From: Profundibacterium mesophilum KAUST100406-0324 | Lineage (GTDB): Bacteria; Pseudomonadota; Alphaproteobacteria; Rhodobacterales; Rhodobacteraceae | NCBI RefSeq assembly: GCF_009835145.1 | Contig: NZ_APKE01000033.1 | Span: 62,001-126,000, forward strand | Direction of reading: 5' to 3' | Length of the DNA stretch: 64,000 nt | Shown here: positions 28,222-38,512 of the stretch, one piece after another | Layout: each line of letters starts with the position of its first letter | How positions within the stretch are numbered: the first letter of the stretch is position 1 | Translations under genes and position numbers: made by a program | The notes under the pieces: model-generated | What the model was told of the DNA's origin: nothing | The model's input: the letters and a program-made list of their open reading frames with translations, nothing else | Database searches by the model: none

Positions 28222-28475
28222 TGCGCGCTTCTCTCGCCGCCGCCGCCATTGTCGCCGCCTCCATGGTGCAGGGCTGCGTCATCTCCGAACGGACGGAGGA
28301 TGGCCGGCTCAAGGATGTCGCCCCGGCGGCACTGGCCGCCTTGCCCGAGGGGGTGGATTCGCGCTTCCTGATCCGCGATGCGCAGGGCTGCTACGGGATC
28401 GCGATCGAGAAGACGGAGCCGCCTTCCGGACTGGCGTTGCGCGACGCCGATGGGACCCATATCTGCGACGACTGA
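28218..28475 (+). CDS. Small putative lipoprotein
   Basis: 85-residue protein of unknown function. It has an N-terminal hydrophobic signal with lipobox-like VQGC (Cys near residue 20). A short mature part holds CYGIAIE and a terminal CDD, giving two further Cys that could pair. The start overlaps the hydrolase stop as ATGA, so it belongs to that operon. No family is recognised. A periplasmic protein coupled to a cytosolic amidohydrolase is unusual and gives no functional clue. Confidence 0.7.
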   Translation: MMRASLAAAAIVAASMVQGCVISERTEDGRLKDVAPAALAALPEGVDSRFLIRDAQGCYGIAIEKTEPPSGLALRDADGTHICDD

Positions 28476-28873
28476 GGTCGAGCGACACCCGCACCCTGTT
28501 CGGGAGCGGCCCTATCAGGATAGCCGGACTGACCCATGCCGCGAAGGCATGGACGGACGGATCGCGAGGATCGGCCGCGGGCGCTCGGACGGCGCGGTGC
28601 GCGACGCTCCGGTAGGCTGTGTCATGCCGGCCGGCATCGACCCATCCGGAAGTGCCGTCCGAGTGTCTGCGAGAATGCCTTGAAGGGGAATGGCGACGAA
28701 ATCTTCGCTTCCCGGAGGCGCGCGGAGCCTTGGCCCGTCGCTTTGGGGCGAAACCGATCGGGTGTGTGGCAGGCCCTCAGAGGCGTATGAATGAAGATCG
28801 CGAGCGCCATTTTGCCGGGGCCTCTGACCAGGCACGCCGCTAGCAGAAGACCCTCGAGAATTTGGCCTTCGTC
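28476..28873. other. 398-bp intergenic region, no recognised gene
   Basis: Lies between two genes that converge on it. It holds a perfect 7-bp stem-loop with a GCGAA loop (28534-28552), a 14-bp palindrome ATGCCGG/CCGGCAT (28624-28637), and a spaced inverted repeat TCAGAGGC (28777-28784) with GCCTCTGA (28820-28827). Short frames on both strands show no known family or convincing codon pattern. There is no obvious T-tract terminator. Confidence 0.5.
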
Positions 28874-29209
28874 CTAGCGGCCGGTCTCCCGCTCGTCTCC
28901 GGGCAGGTTTTCCCACCAATTGGCATAGCTGCTGTTTGCTGGCGATTTGAGGCTTTCGTCGGGCGCGCCATCATCCCACCAGACCGGACCGCGCTCGCCC
29001 AGGCGGCGCTTCGCCGCGTCAACGGCCGCACGCGCCTGCATCGTCGCCTCGGCATCCTGCGCGAGGCCGACCGCGCGCCGTGCCTGCATCAATGCTTTGA
29101 CCGCCGCGCGGCGTTCGCTTTCGTCGAGCGAGGGATCGGTTCGGCGCCAAAGCCGTCCCTTGGCCACGAAATACCGCCCGTCAGGCGTCTGGGGGTAGGT
29201 CTTGCGCAT
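28874..29209 (-). CDS. Conserved hypothetical protein
   Basis: 111-residue soluble, highly charged protein. It begins MRKTYPQTPDGRYFVAKGRLWR, a start I recognise from alphaproteobacterial hypothetical proteins without a known role. The middle is an Ala/Arg-rich helix (ERRAAVKALMQARRAV), and there is a Trp-rich WWDDGAP and NWWENLPG tail. Start at ATG 29209 has GGGAGG a few bases upstream; the frame is open 31 codons further but crosses a terminator. No function is proposed. Confidence 0.75.
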   Translation of the reverse strand: MRKTYPQTPDGRYFVAKGRLWRRTDPSLDESERRAAVKALMQARRAVGLAQDAEATMQARAAVDAAKRRLGERGPVWWDDGAPDESLKSPANSSYANWWENLPGDERETGR

Positions 29210-29242
29210 CACGGCCTCCCTGAAAGCCGGCCTTGGCCCACG

Positions 29243-29271
29243 AAAAAGGGGAGCCGGATAACCGGCCCCCC
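29243..29271 (-). terminator. Intrinsic terminator of the PRC-barrel gene
   Basis: On the minus strand an almost perfect GC stem (arms GGGGGCCGGTTATCCGGCTCCCC, one unpaired base) is followed directly by TTTTT (29247-29243). It starts 28 nt after the PRC-barrel gene stop and is a textbook rho-independent terminator. Confidence 0.85.
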
Positions 29272-29298
29272 TAGTCGTCTGCATGATCCGGTCAGGGA

Positions 29299-30777
29299 TC
29301 ACTCGTATTCGGGCATCGCTTCGAGTTCGCTTTCGGTCATCTCGACGAAGGCACGGATTTCGCCGCCATCGGCGCGCTGAACCGAAATCTGGTTCATCTC
29401 GAGGGCAACGGGACGCTCGCCCATGCCGAGGAAGCCACCGACATCGATCACGGCACGGCCGATCTCGTTGCCGTTCATGACAAGCTCGGAAATTTCGCCG
29501 ACCATCTCGTCATTGGCGTCATAGACCTGAGTTCCGGTCAGATCATCGGCGGTCAGCTCGTCGAAGGTCATCACGCTGTAGCCGTCACGTGCGGGGATGT
29601 CGGCCATCATGACGCGATCGGTTTCACGCTCGACCGGCTCGGCGGTCTCTTCAACCGGTTCGGTGACGGGCTCGACGGGCTCACCCGTGACAGCGAGATC
29701 GGCTGCGGGAGCTACGGGCTCTTCGCTTGCGGCGCCTTCTTCGATGCGAACGTCGGCTTCCGCCTGCTCGACCTGGATATCGGCGCCATCGGCGGCCTGC
29801 ACGTTGACCTGCGCTTCGTCCTGCTGAACCTGAATATCAGCTTCGCCAGCGGATTCGACGTTCACTTCGGGCTCGGCCTGGGTGATCTCGACATTCGCCT
29901 GGTTGGCGTTGTTGACATCGACTTCGGCCTGACCGGAAGAGACGTTCACCTGCGGCTCGGCATCACGAACGACGATCTTCGGCTCGGGGCGCACGAAACG
30001 GACGGTCGGCTCGGGCTGCTCGACCGAAACCTGCGGCTCGGCGCTGTCCACGTTGACCTTGGGATCGGGCATCGTGATCGTCACGATCGGCTCGGGGATG
30101 TTCACCTCGACGGTGGGCTGTGCCTGCTCGACCGTGATGATCGGCGCCTGCTGCTCGACATTCACCGTCGGCTTGGACTGCGTCACGGTGATGGTCGGCT
30201 CGGGCTGCTCGACGACGACCTCGGGGGCCGGCTGATCGACGGTGACCTGGGGCTCGTCCACGGTGACGTTCACCTTGGGCTCGGCCTGCTCGACGACGAA
30301 CTGGCCGCCGGCGGTCTGCATGGTCTGACGCTCCACTTCCTCGGCGGGCTGCGCCTCGGTGGTCGCAGCGGTGCGGCGCTCGATCTCGCCGATCACATCG
30401 GTCATGGTCGCATCACCGGCCACGCGGCGCGCTTCGCCCTCCTGCACTTCCTGCAGGTTGGTCATTTCATTGGCGCTGATGCCGGTCACGACCTGGTCAT
30501 TCTCGAAACGCGCATCGGCGAGCGGCAGCGGAACCTGACGGCCATCGGCATTCACGACGAGGACGAATTCCTGACCGATCAGGGCAATGTACTCGGCCTG
30601 ACCAAGTTCGGCGCCGGTGCTGTCGATCACGGAAAGGCCGGAAAGCTCGGAAACCTGCATATCGGCGGCGGCGGAGAAATTGCTTTCCATCTCGGCCGCG
30701 GTTTGGGCATAGACGGGAACGGTCGTCAGGACGAGAGCGGCAACGCCGCCCATCAGTCGGGATTTGATCGGTGTCAT
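29299..30777 (-). CDS. Exported PRC-barrel protein with long Val/Gln/Glu/Pro repeat domain
   Basis: 492-residue protein with a cleavable signal peptide ending near VPVYAQ. There are two PRC-barrel-like domains, one at residues ~37-90 (VSELSGLSVIDSTGAELGQ) and one near 425-480 (TGTQVYDANDEMVGEISEL). Between them, from about residue 155 to 345, runs a degenerate repeat of roughly 9-11 residues of the form VxVEQPEPxV, turning into VNVQ/DIQVEQ units. An acidic Pro/Glu linker follows. No Cys or membrane anchor is seen, so it is probably periplasmic. PRC barrels are known from photosynthetic reaction centre H subunits and RimM; the role here is unknown. It is monocistronic with its own terminator. 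Confidence 0.85.
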   Translation of the reverse strand: MTPIKSRLMGGVAALVLTTVPVYAQTAAEMESNFSAAADMQVSELSGLSVIDSTGAELGQAEYIALIGQEFVLVVNADGRQVPLPLADARFENDQVVTGISANEMTNLQEVQEGEARRVAGDATMTDVIGEIERRTAATTEAQPAEEVERQTMQTAGGQFVVEQAEPKVNVTVDEPQVTVDQPAPEVVVEQPEPTITVTQSKPTVNVEQQAPIITVEQAQPTVEVNIPEPIVTITMPDPKVNVDSAEPQVSVEQPEPTVRFVRPEPKIVVRDAEPQVNVSSGQAEVDVNNANQANVEITQAEPEVNVESAGEADIQVQQDEAQVNVQAADGADIQVEQAEADVRIEEGAASEEPVAPAADLAVTGEPVEPVTEPVEETAEPVERETDRVMMADIPARDGYSVMTFDELTADDLTGTQVYDANDEMVGEISELVMNGNEIGRAVIDVGGFLGMGERPVALEMNQISVQRADGGEIRAFVEMTESELEAMPEYE

Positions 30778-30946
30778 GGTGATCCTCCGGTAATTTCTAT
30801 CTGCCTCGCAATTGCGAAGCGCTTACCCACTAGACGAAGATCACGGCGAGTTGTTCCAAGGAAAATCCCGCCGAATGCGCGCGGGTCGGCGATAATCCTG
30901 GAAAATATACGTGAAAGCAGGAGGATAGGGGTCGGACTGATAAAGG

Positions 30947-30972
30947 AAAACCCGGCACGTATGCCGGGTTTT
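30947..30972. terminator. Bidirectional terminator after acs
   Basis: Perfect inverted repeat: AAAACCCGGCA, loop CGTA, TGCCGGGTTTT. On the minus strand it lies 32 nt past the acs stop and ends in T4, so it terminates the acs operon. It is symmetric and would work on the plus strand as well. The remaining intergenic DNA up to 30777 should hold the PRC-barrel gene promoter. Confidence 0.9.
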
Positions 30973-31004
30973 CGCTAGGTCGTACAAGGTTGGCGGCGCC
31001 GCGG

Positions 31005-32957
<1,953 letters not shown>

Positions 32958-32990
32958 TCTGTCTCCTCCGCAAATCGCAATTCGCCCGGC

Positions 32991-33740
32991 TCAGATGGCC
33001 AGGTATTCGGCACGCAGTTTCTCGTCATCGAGCACCTCCTTGGCGGAGCCGTCGAAAACGACCGAGCCGGTGTCGAGGATGACGGCGCGGTCCGCCAGGG
33101 TGAGTGCGGCGACGGCGTTCTGCTCGACGATGATCGTGGTGATCCCCTGGTCGCGGATGACGTTCAGCGTCTTCGCGATTTCCTGGACGATGACCGGCGC
33201 CAGCCCCTCGTAGGGCTCGTCGAGCAGCAGCACCTTGATGTCGCGGCACAGGGCGCGGGCGATGGCGAGCATCTGCTGCTCGCCGCCCGACAGGGTCACG
33301 CCCTCCTGCTTGCGGCGCTCGCCCAGGCGCGGGAAAAGCTCGTAGACCCGGTCGATCGACCAGCCCTTCGGCGGCGCGATCTGCGCCAGTTGCAGGTTCT
33401 CCTCGACCGTCAGGCCGGGGATGATGCGCCGGTCCTCGGGGACCAGGGCGATGCCGTTCCCCGCGGCCTGGTGGGCCTTCATCTCGTGCAGCGGCTGGCG
33501 GTCGAGCCAGATCTCGCCCGAGCGAAGCTGCGGGTTGTCGAGCCGCGCGATGGTGCGCAGGGTGGAGGTCTTTCCCGCCCCGTTACGCCCCAGCAGGGCG
33601 AGGATCTCGCCCTCGTGCACGTCGAAGCTGACGCCCTGCACGATGTAGCTCTCGCCGTAATAGGCCTCGATGTTCCACAGGCTCAGATAGGCCGGCGTGG
33701 TGGCGGCGTTGTTTGCGTGCTTGTTGAAAGGTGCGTTCAT
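32991..33740 (-). CDS. Branched-chain-type ABC transporter ATP-binding protein (LivF-like)
   Basis: One of two ATPases of a HAAT-family importer, 249 residues. Walker A is GRNGAGKTSTL, the signature is TLSGGEQQMLAIARAL, and Walker B is KVLLLDEPYEGLAP, all intact. The LivF-type start YLSLWNIEAYYGESYIVQGVSF is clear. Start chosen at ATG 33740 because GAGGAG lies 9 nt upstream, whereas the ATG three codons earlier directly abuts that site. It sits between the LivG-like gene (25-bp gap) and acs. Confidence 0.92.
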   Translation of the reverse strand: MNAPFNKHANNAATTPAYLSLWNIEAYYGESYIVQGVSFDVHEGEILALLGRNGAGKTSTLRTIARLDNPQLRSGEIWLDRQPLHEMKAHQAAGNGIALVPEDRRIIPGLTVEENLQLAQIAPPKGWSIDRVYELFPRLGERRKQEGVTLSGGEQQMLAIARALCRDIKVLLLDEPYEGLAPVIVQEIAKTLNVIRDQGITTIIVEQNAVAALTLADRAVILDTGSVVFDGSAKEVLDDEKLRAEYLAI

Positions 33741-33765
33741 GGAAGACATCTCCTCGATGCGTGTA

Positions 33766-34524
33766 TCAGACCTGCGCCTCGCCCAGATAGGCTTCGCGCA
33801 CCTTCGGGTGACCCTTGATGTTCTCCGGCGTCTCCTCAACGAGCGGCGTGCCTTGCGCCAGCACGGTGATCCGCTCGGCCAGCGAGAAAACCACGTGCAT
33901 GTCATGCTCGATGATCGCCATGGTGATGTCGCGCTTGGCCTTGATCTCCTTGAGCAGGTCGATCGTGTTGTTGGTGTCGGCGCGCGCCATGCCGGCGGTC
34001 GGCTCGTCGAGCAGCAGAAGCTTGGGCTGCTGGCTCAGGCACATGGCCATCTCGAGGCGCCGCTTGTCGCCGCGCGACAGGGAGGAGGCCTGAACATGGC
34101 GCTTGTCTTGCATGTTCACGTCGATCAGCATCCGCTCGGCCTGCTCGATGATGTCGCTCTCACCGCTGGTCTTGCCGATCGCGTGCATCCTGAAGGCGCC
34201 GTCCCGCTTGGCGAAACAGGGGATCATCACGTTTTCGAAGACCGTGAGGTCGCTGAAGATCTCGGGGGTCTGGAAGACGCGGCTGATCCCCATCTGGTTG
34301 ATCTCGTGCGGCTTGCGCCCCAGCACCGACTGCCCGTCGAACATGACGCTCCCGGTGTCGGGGATGAGCTTGCCGATCAGGCAGTTGAGGAGCGTCGACT
34401 TGCCGGCTCCGTTCGGTCCGATGATCGCGTGCACGGTGTTCTCGCGCACGCTGAGGTTCACGTCCGACAGCGCCTTGAGCCCGCCGAACCTCTTGGAGAC
34501 GTTCTTGACTTCGAGAATGCCCAT
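33766..34524 (-). CDS. Branched-chain-type ABC transporter ATP-binding protein (LivG-like)
   Basis: Second ATPase of the importer, 252 residues. It starts MGILEVKNVSKRFGGLKALSD, with Walker A GPNGAGKSTLLN and Walker B KLLLLDEPTAGMA. The ABC signature is unusual: SSLSRGDKRRLEMAMCL, with Arg-Gly-Asp-Lys where LSGGQ or LAYGQQ is normal. Start at ATG 34524 has GAGGAG at 8-nt spacing. It lies 11 bp after the LivM-like permease gene. The altered signature may mark a distinct subfamily or an asymmetric ATPase pair. Confidence 0.92.
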   Translation of the reverse strand: MGILEVKNVSKRFGGLKALSDVNLSVRENTVHAIIGPNGAGKSTLLNCLIGKLIPDTGSVMFDGQSVLGRKPHEINQMGISRVFQTPEIFSDLTVFENVMIPCFAKRDGAFRMHAIGKTSGESDIIEQAERMLIDVNMQDKRHVQASSLSRGDKRRLEMAMCLSQQPKLLLLDEPTAGMARADTNNTIDLLKEIKAKRDITMAIIEHDMHVVFSLAERITVLAQGTPLVEETPENIKGHPKVREAYLGEAQV

Positions 34525-34535
34525 TCCGGTACTCC

Positions 34536-35762
34536 TCACTCTGCGGGTTTGCTGGAGGCCGCGCGCTTCTCGGCGGCGGAGGATTCGACGGGGCCGGCCT
34601 TGCGGTCACGGCGGCGGAAGGCAAAGCGTCCCATCCTCTGCCCGCCCTCGACCAGCCCGCCGGGCAGGAAGATCACGACCAGCATGAACAGAAGGCCAAG
34701 CGTCAGGTGCCAGCCCTTCCCGACGAAGGGATAGACGATGGCCACGAGGAGATCCTCGATCCCGTCGGGCATCACGGCGAACCAGCCATGCAGAACGCCT
34801 TCGTTGATCTTGGAGAAGATGTTCTCGAAATACTTGATGAAGCCCGCGCCCAGGACCGGACCGATCAGGGTGCCGGCACCGCCCAGGATGGTCATCAGGA
34901 CGACCTCGCCCGATGCGGTCCACTGCATGCGCTCGGCGCCCGCCAGGGGGTCCATGGAGGCCAGGAGCCCGCCGGCGAGGCCGGCATACATGCCCGAGAT
35001 CACGAAGGCGGCGAGCGTGTAGGGACGCGAGTTGAGGCCGGTATAGTTCATTCGCTGCTGGTTCGACTTGACCGCCCGCAGCATCATCCCGAAGGGCGAG
35101 CGGAAAATGCGGATCGACAGGTAGAAGCAGGCGAGCATGATGATGGCCGACAGGTAGTAGCCGACCGACAGGTCGAAGGACCAGGCACCGGCGTGGATCG
35201 TCGTGCTCTCACGCATCTCCCAGCCGAAGAGGTTGGTCACCGGCAGCGAGGTCGCCGGGCCGCCGCCATCGAGGATGCGCGGATCGTCGAGCGAGAGCTG
35301 CAGTCCCGTCTCGCCGTTGGTGATCGGGGTGAGCACCGAATAGGCGAGGTTGAAGGACATCTGCGCGAAGGCGAGCGTGAGGATCGAGAAGTAGATGCCC
35401 GAGCGGCGCAGGCTGACGAAGCCGATCACCAGCGCGAAGAGCCCGGCCACGACTACCGACAGGACAATGGCGGGGATGACGTTCATGCTCAGCAGCTTGA
35501 ACATCCAGACCGCCGAGTAGCTTCCCACCCCGAGGAAGGCGGCGTGACCGAAGGAGAGATAGCCGGTCAGGCCGAACAGGATGTTGAAGCCGATGGCGAA
35601 GATCCCGAAGATCACGAAGCGCTGCATCAGGTCGGGATAGCCCGCGTTGAACTGCGCCAGCTCGCTGCCCGCCGGGAAGGGGTTCAGCAGGAAGGGGGCG
35701 AACATCGTCATGAACGCGACGACGATCAGCAGGGTGGTGTCCTTGGCTTTTGTACCGTGCAT
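34536..35762 (-). CDS. Branched-chain-type ABC transporter permease (LivM-like)
   Basis: Inner-membrane channel subunit, 408 residues with about nine to ten hydrophobic segments. LivM family features are [56 protein letters not shown] and the ATPase-contact region [18 protein letters not shown]. The charged C-terminal tail is long (about 30 residues beyond the last helix). It follows the LivH-like gene after 3 bp, with GGAGGAC inside the end of that gene, so translation is likely coupled. Confidence 0.93.
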   Translation of the reverse strand: MHGTKAKDTTLLIVVAFMTMFAPFLLNPFPAGSELAQFNAGYPDLMQRFVIFGIFAIGFNILFGLTGYLSFGHAAFLGVGSYSAVWMFKLLSMNVIPAIVLSVVVAGLFALVIGFVSLRRSGIYFSILTLAFAQMSFNLAYSVLTPITNGETGLQLSLDDPRILDGGGPATSLPVTNLFGWEMRESTTIHAGAWSFDLSVGYYLSAIIMLACFYLSIRIFRSPFGMMLRAVKSNQQRMNYTGLNSRPYTLAAFVISGMYAGLAGGLLASMDPLAGAERMQWTASGEVVLMTILGGAGTLIGPVLGAGFIKYFENIFSKINEGVLHGWFAVMPDGIEDLLVAIVYPFVGKGWHLTLGLLFMLVVIFLPGGLVEGGQRMGRFAFRRRDRKAGPVESSAAEKRAASSKPAE

Positions 35763-35765
35763 AGC

Positions 35766-36797
35766 TCAGTCCTCCATCACGCCCTTGCGGCCCATCAGGC
35801 CACGAGGTCGCGTGAGCAGAATGATGATGGCGACGACGTAGATGATGATCTGGTCGATGCCGGGAATGATGGCCTTGATCTCGTTCATCGAGGCGAAGCT
35901 TTCGAGGATGCCCAGCAGGAAACCCGCCAGGACGGCGCCCGCGAGGCTCCCCATGCCGCCGACCACGACCACCACGAAGCTGAGGACCAGGAAGTCCATG
36001 CCCATGTGGTAGTTTGGCGAGTTGATCGGCGTGTACATGACGCCCGCGAGCCCCGCGACGGCCGCCGCGACCCCGAACATCAGCGTGAACCGCTTGTCGA
36101 TGTCGATGCCCAGCAGGCCCACCGTCTCGCGGTCGGCCATGCCGGCACGGACCACCATGCCGAAGGTCGTGAACTGCAAGAAGGCGAAGACGCCGCCGAT
36201 CAGGATCAGCGAGAAGACGAAATAGACCATCCGCCAGTAGGGATAGATGATGGCATTGCTGTCGAAGCCGAGCAGAACACCGAAATCGAAGCTGCCGCGG
36301 AACATCTCGGGCGCGGGCGTCGGGATCGGGTTGGCGCCGTAGAAATACTTGATGATCTCCTGCAGCACGATCGCCAGGCCGAAGGTCACGAGGATCTGGT
36401 CGGCATGGGGGCGCTTGTAGAAGTGCTTGATCAGGCCGCGCTCCATGATGAAGCCGATCGCGATCATCACGGGAATGGCGAAGATGATGGCCAGCGGCAC
36501 AGACCAGTCGATGATCGTCGCGCCAAGTTCGGGGCCGAACCAGCTCTCGACGTAAGGCGTCTCGACCTTGGCGGGATTGCCGAGGAAGTCGGTCTTGGTC
36601 TCGTCGATCGTGACCGAGCTGAGGGTCAGGATCTTCTGCAGCGTCACCGCGCAGAAGGCACCCAGCATGAACAGCGCGCCGTGGGCGAAATTGACCACCC
36701 CCAGCGTGCCGAAGATCAGGGTGAGACCGAGCGCGATCAACGCGTATGCCGATCCCTTGTCGAGGCCGTTCAGAACTTGAAGAAGGATCGCGTCCAT
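35766..36797 (-). CDS. Branched-chain-type ABC transporter permease (LivH-like)
   Basis: Second channel subunit, 343 residues, several transmembrane helices. LivH blocks seen are GSAYALIALGLTLIFGTLGVVNFAHGALFM at the N-terminus, QILVTFGLAIVLQE, RAGMADRETVGLLGIDI and VVGGMGSLAGAVLAGFLLG. A periplasmic loop of about 60 residues after the third helix is longer than in amino-acid LivH proteins and may suit a different substrate. Start taken at ATG 36797, just after AGGTGGAG; GTG 36806 is an alternative. Preceded by two strong hairpins after the binding-protein gene. Confidence 0.92.
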   Translation of the reverse strand: MDAILLQVLNGLDKGSAYALIALGLTLIFGTLGVVNFAHGALFMLGAFCAVTLQKILTLSSVTIDETKTDFLGNPAKVETPYVESWFGPELGATIIDWSVPLAIIFAIPVMIAIGFIMERGLIKHFYKRPHADQILVTFGLAIVLQEIIKYFYGANPIPTPAPEMFRGSFDFGVLLGFDSNAIIYPYWRMVYFVFSLILIGGVFAFLQFTTFGMVVRAGMADRETVGLLGIDIDKRFTLMFGVAAAVAGLAGVMYTPINSPNYHMGMDFLVLSFVVVVVGGMGSLAGAVLAGFLLGILESFASMNEIKAIIPGIDQIIIYVVAIIILLTRPRGLMGRKGVMED

Positions 36798-36825
36798 ATT
36801 CTCCACCTGTCGGAAATGTCACAAG

Positions 36826-36891
36826 CGCCCGCAGCCGGGACCCCGGAGGGTCGGCTGCGGGACGGGCTGCGGCGGCCTTTGTCGGGCCGCC
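36826..36891 (-). promoter_or_regulatory. Two intercistronic hairpins between binding-protein and permease genes
   Basis: Reading the transcript, the first stem is GCGGCGGCC/GGCCGCCGC (36867-36875 with 36883-36891, 7-nt loop). The second is CCCGCAGCCG/CGGCTGCGGG (36826-36835 with 36850-36859, 14-nt loop). Neither is followed by a T-run. Placed just after the substrate-binding-protein stop, they probably stabilise that part of the mRNA or partly stop transcription, so the binding protein is made in excess over the membrane subunits. Confidence 0.6.
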
Positions 36892-36918
36892 GCTCTTGCG
36901 CGTGGGTTGGGTCGGGGC

Positions 36919-38295
36919 TCAGGCGCCCGGGTTGCACTCGCCGAGCGAGCCGCCGGCGAACATCTCGTGATCGGCGGGGTAGGTGACCTGCTCGGCCGGG
37001 GTGACCTCGACGATCTCGACGAGGTCGAACTCGTTCTCGGGGTTCTCCTTGCCGCGCACCACGACGACGTCCTTGAAGCACTGGTGATCGTCGGCGCGGT
37101 AGAGGGTCGGACCGTTGCCGAGACCGTCGAACTCGAAGCCCTCGAGCGCCTCGACGACGGCACAGGGGTTGAAGCTCCCGGCGCGGGTGACGGCATCGGC
37201 GTAGAGCAGGGTCTGCGCGTAGCATGTATGCGCGGCCTGGCTCGGCGGGAAACCGTATTTCGTGCCGAAGCTCTGCACGAAGGCATTGGTGCCCGTGTAG
37301 CGGTCGCCCATCTGGTTCTCGAGCTTCCAGTCCCAGTTCTGCGAGCCGGGGATGCCGGCGATGTTCTGGCCGGCGCCGCGGGCCATCAGCTCGGAATAGA
37401 GCGGCACGACGATCTCGAACTGCTTGCCGTTGGCCTGCTTGGAACGCAGCCCGAACTGAACCGCGTTGGTCAGCGAGTTGACCATGTTCCCGCCGTAATG
37501 GTTCAGCACGAGCACGTCGGCGCCCGAGTTGAGGACCGGCGCGATATAGGAGGAGAAGTCGGTCGCGGCGAGCGGGGTGCGCACCTTCTCGACCGTGTTC
37601 CAGCCCAGCGCCTCGGTGGCGGCGGCGATCGATTCCTCCTGGGTCCAGCCCCAGGTGTAGTCGGCCGTCAGGTGATAGGCGTTGCGGTCCGCGCCATAGA
37701 GCTTCTCGAGCACCGGGGCGAGGGCGGCGGCCGACATGTAGGCGTTGAAGAAGTGGCGGAAGCCGTTGGCCTTCTTGTCCTTGCCGGTGGTGTCGTTGGA
37801 ATGGGTGAGGCCGGCCATGAAGATGACGCCGGCTTCCTGGCACAGGCCCTGCACGGCGACGGCGACGCCCGAGGACGAGCCGCCCGAGATCATGATCGCG
37901 CCGTCCTTCTCGATCATCGATTTGGCGGAGGCGCGCGCGGCGTCCGATTTCGTCTGCGTGTCGCCGGTGACGAAATCGACCTTCTTGCCGAGGATGCCGT
38001 TGCCCTCGAGTGCCTTCGAGGAGAAGGTGTTCAGCATGCCGCCGTCACCCTCGCCGTTCAGGTGCTCGACCGCCAGGCGGAAAGCGCGCAGCTCGTCGGC
38101 GCCTTCGTCGGCATAGGGGCCCGATTGCGGCACGTTGAACCCGAGGGTGACGGTGTCGCCCTGCGGCGCGTTGGTGAACCCGGTATGCTTCTCGGCCCAG
38201 ACAGCCCCGGTGAACACCGTCGGCAGGGCAAGCCCCGCACCGGCGCCGGCGCTGGTCTTGAGCAGACCACGGCGTGTGAAATTCGACTTCGTCAT
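36919..38295 (-). CDS. ABC transporter substrate-binding protein (LivK/Peripla_BP_6 type)
   Basis: Periplasmic receptor of the importer, 458 residues, longer than the ~370 of amino-acid LivK proteins. The N-terminus has a twin-arginine-like signal (FTRRGLLKT, then AGAGAGLALPTVF), suggesting Tat export. The mature type I fold shows LGFNVPQSGPYADEGADELRAFRLAVEHLN, VDFVTGDTQTKSDAARASAK and ISGGSSSGVAVAVQ. Start chosen at ATG 38295 with GGGAGGA upstream. It is first gene of the operon ending in acs and divergent from the ScfR-type regulator. The ligand is inferred to be a short-chain carboxylate or a precursor of one; sequence alone does not show it. Confidence 0.9.
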   Translation of the reverse strand: MTKSNFTRRGLLKTSAGAGAGLALPTVFTGAVWAEKHTGFTNAPQGDTVTLGFNVPQSGPYADEGADELRAFRLAVEHLNGEGDGGMLNTFSSKALEGNGILGKKVDFVTGDTQTKSDAARASAKSMIEKDGAIMISGGSSSGVAVAVQGLCQEAGVIFMAGLTHSNDTTGKDKKANGFRHFFNAYMSAAALAPVLEKLYGADRNAYHLTADYTWGWTQEESIAAATEALGWNTVEKVRTPLAATDFSSYIAPVLNSGADVLVLNHYGGNMVNSLTNAVQFGLRSKQANGKQFEIVVPLYSELMARGAGQNIAGIPGSQNWDWKLENQMGDRYTGTNAFVQSFGTKYGFPPSQAAHTCYAQTLLYADAVTRAGSFNPCAVVEALEGFEFDGLGNGPTLYRADDHQCFKDVVVVRGKENPENEFDLVEIVEVTPAEQVTYPADHEMFAGGSLGECNPGA

Positions 38296-38423
38296 GTAAT
38301 TCCTCCCGTTGCGTACACGGCGCATCGCGTCCTCCCCGACGCCCGCCAGCCCTTTACAGGACTGCGGTGAGAATGCGGCATCACCGAAAATTTCTCAACA
38401 AGTCGCTCAGGCGTCGATGTTTT

Positions 38424-38472
38424 TTTGTAAAGGAAGTGACAAGCACTGTACGATTATTGTAAATCTCTTTAC
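38424..38472. promoter_or_regulatory. Candidate ScfR operator sites in the divergent promoter
   Basis: AT-rich stretch between the binding-protein gene and the ScfR-type gene. It contains TTTGTAAAG (38424-38432) and, 32 bp further (about three helical turns), an inverted repeat GTAAA-TCTC-TTTAC (38459-38472). A third GGTAAAGG lies at 38497-38504, next to the ribosome site. Repeated GTAAA motifs in this position suit autoregulation and control of the transporter-acs operon. Sequence repeats are seen; binding is inferred. Confidence 0.45.
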
Positions 38473-38512
38473 GCGCAGGTGCAGAAAGTGACTGAAGGTA
38501 AAGGGTTTTGGC

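Noticed and set aside
34707-36986. 759-codon plus-strand open frame opposite the LivH/LivM-like permease genes
   Set aside because: His/Asp/Glu/Arg-rich antisense image of transmembrane helices, with no ribosome site or family match.
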